From positions 1,488,001-1,552,000 of the forward strand of contig JAITYX010000088.1 in assembly GCA_021018815.1 (NCBI GenBank): 64,000 nt of DNA, written 5' to 3'. Source of the DNA: Talinum fruticosum. Taxonomy: Eukaryota > Streptophyta > Magnoliopsida > Caryophyllales > Talinaceae. The translations under genes were made by a program, and so were the position numbers. Under the pieces are notes generated by a model. That model had not been told where the DNA came from and searched no databases. It saw only the letters and a program-made list of their open reading frames with translations. The stretch's first letter is position 1. Each line of letters starts with the position of its first letter. This document shows positions 47,696 to 58,039 of this stretch, piece after piece.

Positions 47696-48229
47696 GGACA
47701 GAATTTGTTGGACCATTTTCCAACATTCATGCATCTTTGATATCTCGCGATGGAGATGCATAGCTTTTGCATGTATTGTAAAGCACTTGCACTCGATGAT
47801 GCGATTGTAGCTCCGAACATCAAGTGGTGGTTGTTTATTTGAGTTATATATGTTTGTTTGATAAGAAGTTGAATACTTTTGCAATTTTGTAATAGTTCTA
47901 ATAATTATCTAGTTTTTGCGAGATGTGGACTTGTTTGGAGATGTGGACTGCTCATTCAAGTTCCAACACTTCCTTATCTTTTATGAGTACTTGATGAAGA
48001 TTTATAGTTTTTGGTTAATATTCCTTGTACTCGGATATCAATTACTATGAGAATTTCTAGTTTCCTTGATTGTTTTTTATATTATGTGTTTTAGGATGCT
48101 TTTGGTATTAGGTTATGTTTTATATTGTGTATTCGCAGACCGGTGGTATTTACAGGAATTAATATATATCAATTCGAGTTTGTTGTTACTATATATTAGT
48201 GATCAATAGTTTATTACATTATTTTAAAG

Positions 48230-48601
48230 ATAATTGGAAAATTTATATATTTATGTTATCCATAATATTATTAACGATTAAAATGTTAATCGTTAAAGAA
48301 ATAACGATGAACCAAATTGGTTGTTAATGATCATGATTTTGATTTTTGTATTTATGGTTCTTTTAAATCTATGACGAAAAATTTTGTCGTTAATGATATG
48401 TGATTCATCGTTATTCAATCAACTAATTACGACGGCATCTTGTTTCATCGTTATTTTAAGTGACTGACGAAAAATTTTAAAGTCATCGTTAAAATATTAA
48501 CGAAGCAACCACTAACGACGATCGATGACCAAAATTGTTTTGGTCGTTAATCACTTTTAATGACCAATTTATTCGTCGTTAGAACCCTTTTTCTAGTAGT
48601 G
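48230..48601. repeat. CACTA-2 right subterminal repeats and terminal inverted repeat
   Basis: Dense TAACGA/TCGTTA motifs (for example TTTGTCGTTAATGATATG, CATCGTTAAAATATTAACGA, TTGGTCGTTAATCA) lead to TTTTTCTAGTAGTG at 48588-48601. Confidence 0.8.
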
Positions 48602-48976
48602 TCCCCTTCTTGCTTATTTCTATTCAAATCTACTTCCTGGCTATTTTTGACTGAATAATGAAAAACAAGATTTGTATCTGCCCAGCCAGGATAGATGCCG
48701 ATGTTGAACTTATCAGCCATGGCCTTTAGCCGGCATCGGCCACCACGAGGTGTAGGCTGCCGCGTGCGCCGTGTGGTCGGTAGGCGGGCTCGGGCCCAAA
48801 CCGGTGTTTCCACATAAGTTTGACCCTAAAGCCTTACAGCAAAAATAGAAACCCTAGTTTTTATTTTTTACTTAAGAAACAATATCCCTTAAAATAATTA
48901 TAAATAAAACTGCCAATCAATTTGATTTAATTCATTTCAACTCAATTTAATAAAATTCGAAGTCTTAATAAAAGGT

Positions 48977-50554
48977 TGAAGGTTTGCTCGGGGAGAGTCC
49001 GAGTCACCCTAGAGGGGGTGAATAGGGTGATGGAAAATTCTTTGCGAGAACACACACTTTTTGACAGAGAAGAGGCAAAGACAGATTCCGAGTCTAAGCA
49101 CGGGGTCGGAAAATATTGGACTCGGAATGCAATGAATCGTAGTAAACAAGTACAGCAGGTCGTCCGAGTCTAGAATAAACTCGAAAGAGAACACAGAGAT
49201 TTTACGTGGAAACCCTCCTGGGGCAGAAAACCACGGCCCGTGTCAATCCGGACACGAAGTCAAATCAACTATTTTGAGTCCACAAAATACCGTGAACCGA
49301 TCGAACCCGAGTTGCTCCCTTGGACAACTCTATACAAGTTTTCCTAGACTCGAAGTTACCTTATCCGATCTAGTACTTCCTAGCTGAGATAACCCTTACA
49401 ACTAGGGACAACTAAGCTGAATTAACCTTTACAGACTTAGTCAAGGGACCTCACAAAGAATGTAAGAAGAGTTTGTAACTAAGTACAAGACCTTACAACT
49501 CATAAAGTAATGAATTACTCGTGTGGGAGTTGTAAGTTGAAGATTGAAAGTAAATACAATAACTTTGATCAAGTAAGTGTATTGACAATGTATTCGGCAA
49601 CCTTCAAGTCTTGTGAAGTGGCTTCCTTTTTATAGAAGACCAGGCAGAGTAGCCGTTATCTTCATCTGCTGACCGAGAGTCCTCTCGTGACCGTTGTGAA
49701 AGGCTTTCCGAGTCACTCGTAAAGTATCCGTTGAAATATGGACGTTGGACAACGGTTTAACTCTCTTGGAAGTCCCAAAACCATCGGTTGTGTCTTGATA
49801 AATGTGGTGAGACCCACCGTTAAGCTTGGCGTTCCAGTTTTCCGGATATGGAAGCGGACAGCTTCGACACAATCTTCTAAGACTAAAGCGAGGGAAGGTG
49901 AAAGGCCATATCTCGCCGGTGATTTGACGTTCGAGCTCGGCTACTTTTGTAGTTTGAAAAGATATCCTCGATTGAATAACCTACAAAAGTAAAACACCTT
50001 CGGTTCTCAAAGTATAAAATACTTTGGTCCAAGGTTAGACACGAGATAACAAAATAATTTTGAAAAATTACGCAATTGATTATCCGAGTCGAAAAGAAAT
50101 GGAATTTTCTCGAGTCTAATATCCATGATACTCGGAATTCCATATGACTTAGTCTTAAGTAAAGAAACACGTTCTATAGCGAATATCGAGTGGGAAAGAA
50201 CTTGATATAGACTAAGCATGAAATGAACTATGAATGCCGACTATGCAAACAATAGAGTAAATAACCACAAGTCAGATTCTGAGTGAGAAACAACGGAATA
50301 CTGGTATATTCAAAATGCGATTAATCTGAGTGAGAGTGGACTCGGAATAAAGAACTAGTTTTCGAGGCGCTAACCGAAAAGCGATGAAAGAGATATGTGA
50401 AGGCCGAATCGCATAGAGAAGATACTTATTTAACTCAAGTAAGTTTCTAAGACACAGAGAATGCCTTGGAATCAAAACTCTATATGAATGACATCGTTAT
50501 ACCCGATTCCTTTTGCATGACTCGGAAAGATATAGAGCAGTGTCCGAGTCTTCA
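48977..50554 (-). mobile_element. Family A LTR8, solo LTR
   Basis: On the plus strand it starts TGAAGGTTTGCTCGGGG and ends GTCCGAGTCTTCA, the reverse complement of a family A LTR (1578 bp). Perfect 5-bp duplications AAGGT flank it (48972-48976 and 50555-50559) within LTR B1. No primer site or gag adjoins it. It therefore arose by insertion of a family A element followed by LTR-LTR recombination. Subtype as LTR4 and LTR9. Confidence 0.9.
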
Positions 50555-50679
50555 AAGGTTCATCCCTATATTCCGAAATCGACTTTCAAAAACCATCTTC
50601 AAAATCAACTTTTTAGAAAAAGAGACCCGACACAAGTGGGAAAGCTCGGTGGGCCCCAACCAGCTGTGGTTCCTACGAG

Positions 50680-50698
50680 TGGCGACTCCATTGGGGAT
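50680..50698 (+). other. Primer-binding site after LTR B1
   Basis: TGGCGACTCCATTGGGGAT, like the TGGCGACTCC.CTGGGGA site of Ogre/Tat elements (tRNA-Arg in that lineage, from memory). It is the best-preserved of the three B sites. Confidence 0.7.
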
Positions 50699-50740
50699 AC
50701 TTTTTTTATTCGGAGTGCGAAACTTAAAAATTTGGCTAAT
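50699..50740 (+). other. Collapsed internal region between LTR B1 and B2
   Basis: Only about 42 bp separate the primer site from LTR B2, ending AATTTGGCTAAT, which resembles a decayed form of the GTGGGGGCTAACT polypurine region seen before B3 and B4. Confidence 0.55.
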
Positions 50741-52703
50741 TGTGGACACCTAAAAATGTCGTCTCTTATCTCTTTATTTCTGTGTTTTATTTTGTTGGCC
50801 CGATGATGATAATCCCGAGTCCTGTTTGTGGATTCGAATCTCGGACTATGATCGATTGGTGCAACATATGCCATTAAACCACACAAAAACCCCCAACACA
50901 AAATAAACAACCTTTTGCCTTGGGTTGGTCAACAAATATTCTTTTCTTTTGGACCGTCCAAGAAACGAGCTGACCCTTTAGAGATTGTGGAGTCCCATGT
51001 TGTCTGCGGGAAATTCCAAGGTCGAGTACCACATTCTAATTTTGTCCAAATCAAAAAAGGAGCCGAAGACCCGAAGACGACGTTAAAGTGTTGCATTTCA
51101 CGATCGGGAGCATCAAAGTGCTTGTGTTTAAGCTTCACAAGAGAGCCCACACTAGGCTAGAAGCTTCTCCCCTCAAAATGACATCGTGGTTGGCGCCCGC
51201 CTTCTAGAAACATTAAATGGAACGCAAAATTTTGGCTTGGAGAGTCCTTTGGAGATACAACTAGGGCACGAAACCCTAGGGCACCCGGTTTGCCGGCGCC
51301 TACCTTCCTGGTTTTATTCGATTTATCCCTTTTTGATCCAGTTCTATCTCTTAGAATTTGGCCCGGTTTATTTTCAATTGTTTGGACGGCTGGGTGGAGG
51401 CCAACCCTAGGTCATTTATGACCTAGGTCCTCTCCTATAAATAGAGAGCCTTGGCTGTCATTCCTATACGGCTTTTGCGTTAGCATCATGTTGCTGAAAG
51501 CTAACTAGAGTACTCTCATCTAAATGTTGCTCTGCTGAAATTTCTATAAAACGTTCATCTTTTATTCACGGTCGTGGAATTCGTGCAAAGAGCTAAAGAA
51601 TATTCACTTATTCTAAACTGTAGGCACTCATTCAACTGATCATTACTACACCCTATACACAATTCACAAAACAAGCCTTTTCTTTGGATTGTTGTCGTTG
51701 CATCGAGAGATCCAATGTGGAGATCCGGATCAAATGGTTTTATTTATTTCTATTTTTTTTTTTGCTTTTCGTATTGTGGTTGAAGAGATGTAATCGCGGC
51801 TTTAAATTCCTCCCCGACCAATGTAATTCTTTCATTTCTCGCTATTATTTTCTTTATCGCTTTTCTTTGTTGCTTCTTGATTATGTTTTGGTTGCTTTAA
51901 TTTTGCTTCTTGATTATGTTTTGGTTGCTTTAATTTCGCTTAGCATGCCATTGTGTGCTTGTGTTTTTCGCATCATTCTAATACACTACTCGAACTATAA
52001 ATGGTCGTTTTTGGATAGACGGAATGGAAGGGTTTTCCATACGTTTTGTACCCTCGCCCCGAATTCGAGTCTCGTTGCAAAGACCGATGGAGTCATTTAA
52101 GCGTCTTTTAGTCTTCGTTTTCTCATACTAATATTGGAAGAGAAAATTTTATTTTTGTTAGTTTTTCTTTCCTAAAACCGACTAGCGACTACTTTATTTT
52201 ATGCTTTATTCTATTCAAATTTGCATCTCGGTGTTTTTGGTTGCGGGAATGGTAATGTTAGGTTTTCGATGTGCCCACTAGGCGGAGACCGAGGCTCCTT
52301 CCACTAGGCACGGCCTCCGGCTGGCGCCAACCACCCCTAGGTGTAGGCCACTCGCCAGCACCATGGGGTAAACCGAGTAAGGCATCCATCCAGATTGGTG
52401 TTTGACACCAATCTTGCCCTAAATCCTCACAGTGAGAACCAAAACCCTAATCCTATTTACTCCTTAATTAGAAAATAACATCCCGAAATTGTGAAAATAA
52501 TTTCTAAAATAAAATAATTAATAAAACCGCCATTTAAGCTTTGACTAATCTGATTTAATAAAATTCAAAAATCTTAATAAAAGGTTCATCCCCACATTCG
52601 AAAATCGACTTTCTAAAATTATGTTCAAAATCAATCCTTAAAAAAGAGAGACCCGACACGAAGTGGGAAGCTCCGCGAGCCCCGGTTGGCCGCGGTTTCT
52701 ACG
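50741..52703 (+). repeat. Ogre/Tat-like LTR B2
   Basis: Begins TGTGGACACCTAAAAATGTC and ends CGCGGTTTCTACGA; about 1.96 kb. TATA box at 51436-51445, GTTTTGTACCCTCGCCCCGAA block near 52043, and a CG-rich segment with GGCGCCAACCACCCCTAGG near 52320. A 26-bp direct repeat (TTGCTTCTTGATTATGTTTTGG) occurs twice near 51869 and 51903. Confidence 0.8.
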
Positions 52704-52718
52704 ATGGCGACTCAATTT
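52704..52718 (+). other. Degraded primer-binding site after LTR B2
   Basis: TGGCGACTCAATTTG keeps the first nine bases of the Ogre/Tat-type site. Confidence 0.55.
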
Positions 52719-52720
52719 GC

Positions 52721-52893
52721 ATTAGCCAAAGAAAATCATCTCATATTAGGTGGTTCTTTTGCGTTAGCCAAATAAAATCATCCCATATTAGGTGGGTCCA
52801 TTTGCATTAGCCAAATAAAATCATCTTATATTAAGTGAATCCATTTGCATTAGCTAAATAAAATCATTTCATATTAAGATAGGTGAGTGTGTC
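52721..52893 (+). repeat. 43-bp tandem repeat in the leader after LTR B2
   Basis: Four copies of a 43-bp unit containing ATTAGCCAAATAAAATCATC and ATATTAGGTGGGTCCATTTGC. The same core, with a 60-bp period, follows LTR B3. Confidence 0.85.
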
Positions 52894-53099
52894 CTTCTCA
52901 TTTTAAATTTAGTCCAAAATTCATCTCAACTACGAAAATGCATTATCATATAGGAAGCATCTTTTCTCTAAAGATTATGGTCTGTCTCAATCGTGTCATT
53001 CATCATATCATCATTGCATTCTTTATGTGCATCTAAATAAAATCATCCTTAGTCTCTTCGGGTCTTACGCTTGAGTCCATTCCTCCTAAAAGTGGTCTT

Positions 53100-53840
53100 C
53101 TCTCACATGGTCCTAAACCTCATCCTTTGGGTTGCAGAAAGGGAAGTCTATGGCAAGCGAGTATCGTCGAGAATCCGAGCTCTAAAAGATTAGAACGTCT
53201 CACCAAGGAGTCCGACACATCGTCTTTTCTTTCTACTCCGCGGTCTACATTAGCGCGATAATGTTTGGTGCATACTACACTATCACAACCTACGCCTCGT
53301 TCCGAGATAGTACCTAAAAAGAGTTCCCTTCCAATGAATCCCAACCCGAGTAGTATCTTAACATCGAGTCTACTTAATGAGAATATAGCTAAGGTGGAAA
53401 CTAGGTTGAGTGATCCGGAAGAGTAGATATCATCTATATCGAGGGATCTTAAGGAAATCATCAAGGCTATTGAAGCTAGTAAGAAAGATAAGGAAAGGGA
53501 GCATTTTAAAAGGGAAGAAGCTGAAGAAGGCTGAACGTTTGACAAGGGAAACAACTTGAATAGGGGGCTATCGTGCTTACCTGCAATAATAGGGGCTATC
53601 GTGGAAGTTTTGTTCGGTGTTGGCTTCAACTCGGTCTAAGCCAATTATTATTTCACCTACTATTAATAAAGTTGCGGAACAATAATTCCCTAAGCTGTTT
53701 CACTAGGCTTAGTAGGGCCGCTGGTCCCAAGTCTTCGTGGCCTTCTACTAGTAGCAATCTGCCTATCATGAAGCCGATGATAGCGCACCACCTCGGGATG
53801 ATTATGGACTCGGCATAGGCGTACATGTTTCAGTAGTGAT
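53100..53840 (+). pseudogene. Possible Gag-like remnant after LTR B2
   Basis: One plus-strand frame keeps NENIAKVETRLSDPEE and DLKEIIKAIEASKKDKERE (53380-53510), a charged, probably coiled-coil stretch, after a Ser/Pro-rich part with SKRLERLTKESDTSS. It stands where gag is expected in a Ty3/gypsy element but shows no zinc knuckle and is stopped repeatedly. It could equally be noncoding leader. Confidence 0.3.
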
Positions 53841-53879
53841 TCATCGGATTGGTTAAACTCACTCGATTCCCAATAAGAA

Positions 53880-54417
53880 TCCACCCTAGATTCTTATTAC
53901 TCAATTTCAGTAGGTATTTGTATTTTTCCTAAAGGTTTTCTCAAGATTTGTGAACAAGCTGGTTTTGTTCGCTCGAAACTACTTAATATGGCATCAAATT
54001 CTTCACGCAGGGGACACAATTCCTTATCCCCGAACCTAAAGATATGGTGATGGGAATCCCAATAGGCTACAGCAGCCCTTAAGAAAGGCCAATAGATCTT
54101 CGAGCTGGCGAATGCTTGAATAGGACATTCAACCTATAGTTGGTTAACCCAAACCTATCCATGTTACTCATTTCATACATCCATCGGGTTAATTTAGTCA
54201 TGTAGCTCATGGTTCTATTTTTGGATGTAAGTGAGCGATATGGCACAATTGAATACGAGGCTTTGACGTTGGTATTTCTTTTATGCTGCACGTTCATCAT
54301 ATTTATAGGTGTTTTTCTAGATTTCTTCAAGTCCCACTGCAATTGGTATACCGAGCAATTACAAACTCCGTAGGATTCATGTGAGACACACGCCGGCCAC
54401 GAATTGGGTCCGAGCAA
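53880..54417 (-). pseudogene. Antisense ORF, DUF7745-like segment
   Basis: Read on the minus strand, opposite to the LTRs, 54417-54079 is open (TKLTRWMYEMSNMDRFGLTN). After a frame change, 54090-53975 reads SSKIYWPFLRAAVAYWDSHH followed by FRFGDKELCPLREEFDAIL. The pattern FW-D...F.F...EL.PT.EEF/Y is that of DUF7745-type domains found in antisense or extra ORFs of Tat and Athila elements; assignment is by eye. Its function is unknown. Confidence 0.5.
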
Positions 54418-54689
54418 TCCTTGGCCATTTTATTCTTTGTCCAGGCCCATGGCGCACACCGTTTTATTCTTTTTCACCATGCATTTGAGATTTCCCATTT
54501 TTCTTATTATTTTTTTAGGGGGAATGGTGGCTAGTGCAATTTTTTTAATTTTATCTTTATATTATTTTCTAAGTTACAGTGCATCATATTAAATAAAAGA
54601 ACACATTGTTAGAATCGAGTTCTGCATTTCATCCCATTGCATAAGAGTATTCGTTACAAAGTAACAACACATTAATAAACAAGCACCCT

Positions 54690-57301
54690 ACAAGGACTTT
54701 TTAATCGGCAAGCGGGCGAAAGAGGCAAGGAGTCTTTTACGCGTCATCATGAGAGCTGTCATCGAAGATCATGAAGTCATCCAAGACGGATGTAGAGAAT
54801 CGACCTCTGTCATCGCTGTGATAAGAACAACGTCCTTGGTCCTAAGGTTGAGAAGCCTCATGGGTCGGACCACTATAAGAAGACCAAGGGAAATAAAGAG
54901 GGTTCTTCGATGACCGAAGGCCTGTAAGGGAAGGATATTAAAACTTTCCTCGGAATAGCTAGGTCCCGCATTGAAAGTACTAGGCCCGAAGTGCTAGGTC
55001 CTGCTTCGGACGCACTCCTATGATGAGCACGCCGTGGAAAACGCCCGACGAGCCTTGTCTAGCATTACTACTAGAAGGCGTTTGTTGCTCGGGAGCTTGA
55101 GATGGTGTCTCGGGAGCACCAGGAAGACTACTTGGAAGGAGGTGCTCTAGATTGGCGTCTCTACAAGATCAAAAGAAGCAGTTAGCAAATCACTAAAAGC
55201 ACTAAAAGTTCGATGAGATTAGCACTACACTAATCAAGGATTTACCTAGAAAGTGGGGAAGGATCTCCCCGTCAAGAAGTTTTGGACTCCATGGAGAGCT
55301 GATTGAAACCCGATAGACATGGCTCTCGATTGCTCCCAGTTGTACTACAAAGTTTATTTGATAGTATTAGCAAAGGAGATACCTTTAGCTTACATCTAAA
55401 AGGAAGAGATCATATAACTCTTACCCCTCACCAATTCCTAGGAAAGGGATGCCCAACACATTCCTCTTCAGGGATTTAAGGAATTCTCACTAAATGAGGA
55501 GATCCCCTAGGAAGAGTAACGTGCACATCAAGACTTGGGATATGGATATCGGCGGGAGTGAGCTGTCACGAAAAAGATGAAGATTAATTTCCATACAAGA
55601 AATTCAAGTTATAAGGAAAAAGCTGAGAGCTCACCAATTGGGTCATAATACGTGATGCATGATGGGCGTACGATGTATTCAAGTTCAATAGTGAGGTAAA
55701 CGGATACCCCACCATGGCCGCCGCTTGCTCATTTGGAGTGAGGGAACCAAAATAGAACATGGTCTGAGGTGGATCGACCGGAACAAATAGAGGCCACGTG
55801 TTTACTCGAATTTGAGGAGTGACCTTCTCCCCAAGATACCAACAAAATCCAAAAGGACCTTTAAACAAAATCCTTCTTTCACTTAATTTAGAGGGCTGTA
55901 GCGTACCACGGGCATTTTAAGGAAGTTTAAGTTCAGCCCAAGGGTGGAAGTTGGCCTACATACAAGAATTATCAACAAATCAACTAGCAAGAATGAAAGG
56001 CGACAATAAAATAGACGGAAAACAATGAATATAGAGGGCTGTAGCGTACCACAAGCAGTCCCACAAGCGGTGGTGCAGGCCATGGGCATGATCAGAATGC
56101 TAAAATATGGTAAACATCTCTTTTAAGCATATTTAGGAGCAAGTTTTTGAGAATAGAAACAACATACCGAGTTTACACGAAGTCTATCTGATGTATCTTG
56201 GAATGTTCAAGATAGTCTTTAGCCCATGATGTAGACACTGGGAATACGGGTCGATTTGTTGAACAGGGAGAGAGATGTGGGAAATATTCATACAACCACG
56301 GCTACATTTTGACAAATCAAGTAACACTCTTTTATCCACACAAGATGAAAAGGAAATTTTGAAGAAAGAAGAATTTGAGCATACCTCAATTATCTTCCAT
56401 AAGCCATTAAAAGGAAGATAATTTGTGGAGTCCAGTTTTGATTTTGTGTTCGACACACCAGCACGAGACCTCTAATGAGGCAAGTGTATGCAGGAATACC
56501 CCGGTTGAGCTGCTTTATTTTATGAAGATCCGATAAGTTCCCCAAATAGTGAACATGAATTTTAGCGGCCTGGTCAGAAAAAGGATGGTGCTCAAGAGAA
56601 GAGCAAGCACAATCCTAATTTGTTGTTGAGGAGAATGTTGAGGCTAGAAAACAGCATCCTCGAAAGCCTCAAAGAAAACGGTATACTTAAAGTTATTGCT
56701 ATATGGAAATCTATCTACTACGGGACAGAAAAGGTGATGGAGATAGTCACAATTCTTATACGAATTTCGGTCATATGCTAAAGGCTCCTCCGAAAAGCCC
56801 AAACCGAATAAAACAGCAAAATCAAAAGGAGTTATTGTCATCTCACGAAAGGGAAGGTGGAACGTGTTGGTAATGTCCCAAAAGCGCTCACTGATGGCTC
56901 TAATGGGATCTCTCTCCCTCCTATCAGCAAGATGATTTAAAGCAATGTAGAGAGGTCCAAACCAGGCATTGTACATAATATTCTCAAGAGGAAAGTACAT
57001 CCTATAGCATGTCTCCATAAATTTGGGAATGGCTCCACTACTTTGAATTGAGCCTCTATACAAGACAAAATCTAACAAGATTTTGGTTAAAGAGATATTC
57101 TAAAGGAGCAAATGAAGAGGTGTAAGCCAATTAGCTTACCAAAGAGGAAATAGCAAGTGAAGAAACGTGGTTTTCATCTTCAACCGAAAGATCGCTTGGG
57201 TTCCATTCACTTTAAGGACGCCATTCTCGCTCAAGGAAAGAGTCTTGAGTAAGACTCTTTGCTCTAATTCTTCCTACAGGATTAGCTTTTCTTCTAGGCA
57301 T
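54690..57301 (-). pseudogene. Antisense ORF with plant mobile domain in the B2-B3 internal region
   Basis: On the minus strand an ATG at 57301 opens MPRRKANPVGRIRAK. After a stop and frame changes, 57078-56644 is open for 144 codons with LADRRERDPIRAISERFWDI, TNTFHLPFREMTITPFDF and AVLFGLGFSEEP, the signature of the plant mobile domain (aminotransferase-like, PMD). Further minus-strand pieces are 56456-56184, 56089-55883 and 55868-55584 (GPFGFCWYLGEKV, NEQAAAMVGYPF), and a tail ending near 54690 (TRKRLLASFARLPIKKSL). The direction is opposite to LTRs B2/B3. PMD occurs in host MAIN/MAIL proteins and in retroelement cargo ORFs; which applies here is inferred from the position between LTRs. Confidence 0.65.
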
Positions 57302-58024
57302 TTCGAAGACAAGGAATTCTTGAGAACCAACTAGTTTTCAAGACGGAGCAAAGCATGGAATCAAAAGAGAATAACAAGAGTAAGAAAAAGAGTTGGAGTG
57401 CAAAATGAAACACACCATGCAACTCTTTTCATAGGAAAATTTGGTCAAGGCATCCAAGCACATAAGACAAGAGTCAAGCAAGGGCCACGCCTACCAAAGG
57501 CTGGCCGGCGCCGTCCATGAGGTGCCGAGAAGTCCAATCGGTGGTAGCCTTTGCAGCGTAGCCCACTTCCCTAGTCTATACAGCCTTGTCCTCTCGAAGC
57601 ATGTGATCTTTGTCCATTGTGCATGCAAGTCGGAGCTTCCGGGCCCACTAATCGGATTTTCTAGAACAGTTTCAACGATCTGTTTCCAATTGAATTACTC
57701 GGGTAAAACACTGAACTTATGTCAATTCAATTATGCACTAACAATTATGCTAGCATAGCAGATTATTTAGTCAAGCTTCAGATCAAAGAACGATCGAAGT
57801 TTCAGCACCAAAATATGGCAAGCTTTAGGCTTTGATCAAGCCAAGCTTAGAATCATTTTACCGAACTTCGAGAATGCATGCATCGTGATCAAGTTCAAGT
57901 CCTACTTTGGAGTTCGGGTTTGATTATAACCAATTCCAAGCATTACATAATATCTTATAAATAAAAAATCGAGGTAAGTACCCTTTAGTGTCTACTTGTA
58001 CCCTTCATCTTTTTAGAATTAGTC
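57302..58024 (+). other. Noncoding region before the B3 polypurine tract
   Basis: Contains repeated GATCAAG, CAAGCTT and CGAACTTCG words (57770-57920), as in 61560-62110, and the conserved AGGTAAGTACCCTTTAGTGT near 57973, also found at 62174. Confidence 0.5.
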
Positions 58025-58034
58025 AAAGTGGGGG
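58025..58034 (+). other. Polypurine tract before LTR B3
   Basis: AAAGTGGGGG followed by CTAACT and the LTR start; identical at 62224-62233 before B4. Confidence 0.7.
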
Positions 58035-58039
58035 CTAAC

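Larger units (their letters stand above)
42030..48601. mobile_element. CACTA-2: non-autonomous CACTA transposon carrying host gene fragments
   Basis: Left end CACTACTAGAAATTAGACTT and right end ...CTTTTTCTAGTAGTG form terminal inverted repeats, flanked by TCC on both sides (42027-42029 and 48602-48604), the 3-bp duplication typical of CACTA elements. LTR B1 is continuous once the element is removed. Both ends carry subterminal TAACGACGA/TCGTCGTTA repeats. No transposase domain was found in its 6572 bp. Instead it holds exons resembling sorbitol dehydrogenase and other exons with intact splice-site dinucleotides, so host DNA was captured without passing through RNA. Confidence 0.85.
40521..50678 (+). 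repeat. Ogre/Tat-like LTR B1, interrupted twice
   Basis: Begins TGTACACACC inside the RT of copy U and ends GTGGTTCCTACGA before the primer site at about 50680. The left part 40521-42029, middle part 48602-48976 and right part 50555-50678 together make about 2.0 kb, collinear with LTR B2 (50741-52703). The gaps are CACTA-2 and the solo LTR8. It contains a CTATAAATAGAGA box near 41239 and a GTTTCGTACCCTCGCCCCGAA block near 41871. AGTGT (40516-40520) would be the left target duplication; its partner is not in the window. Confidence 0.7.
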
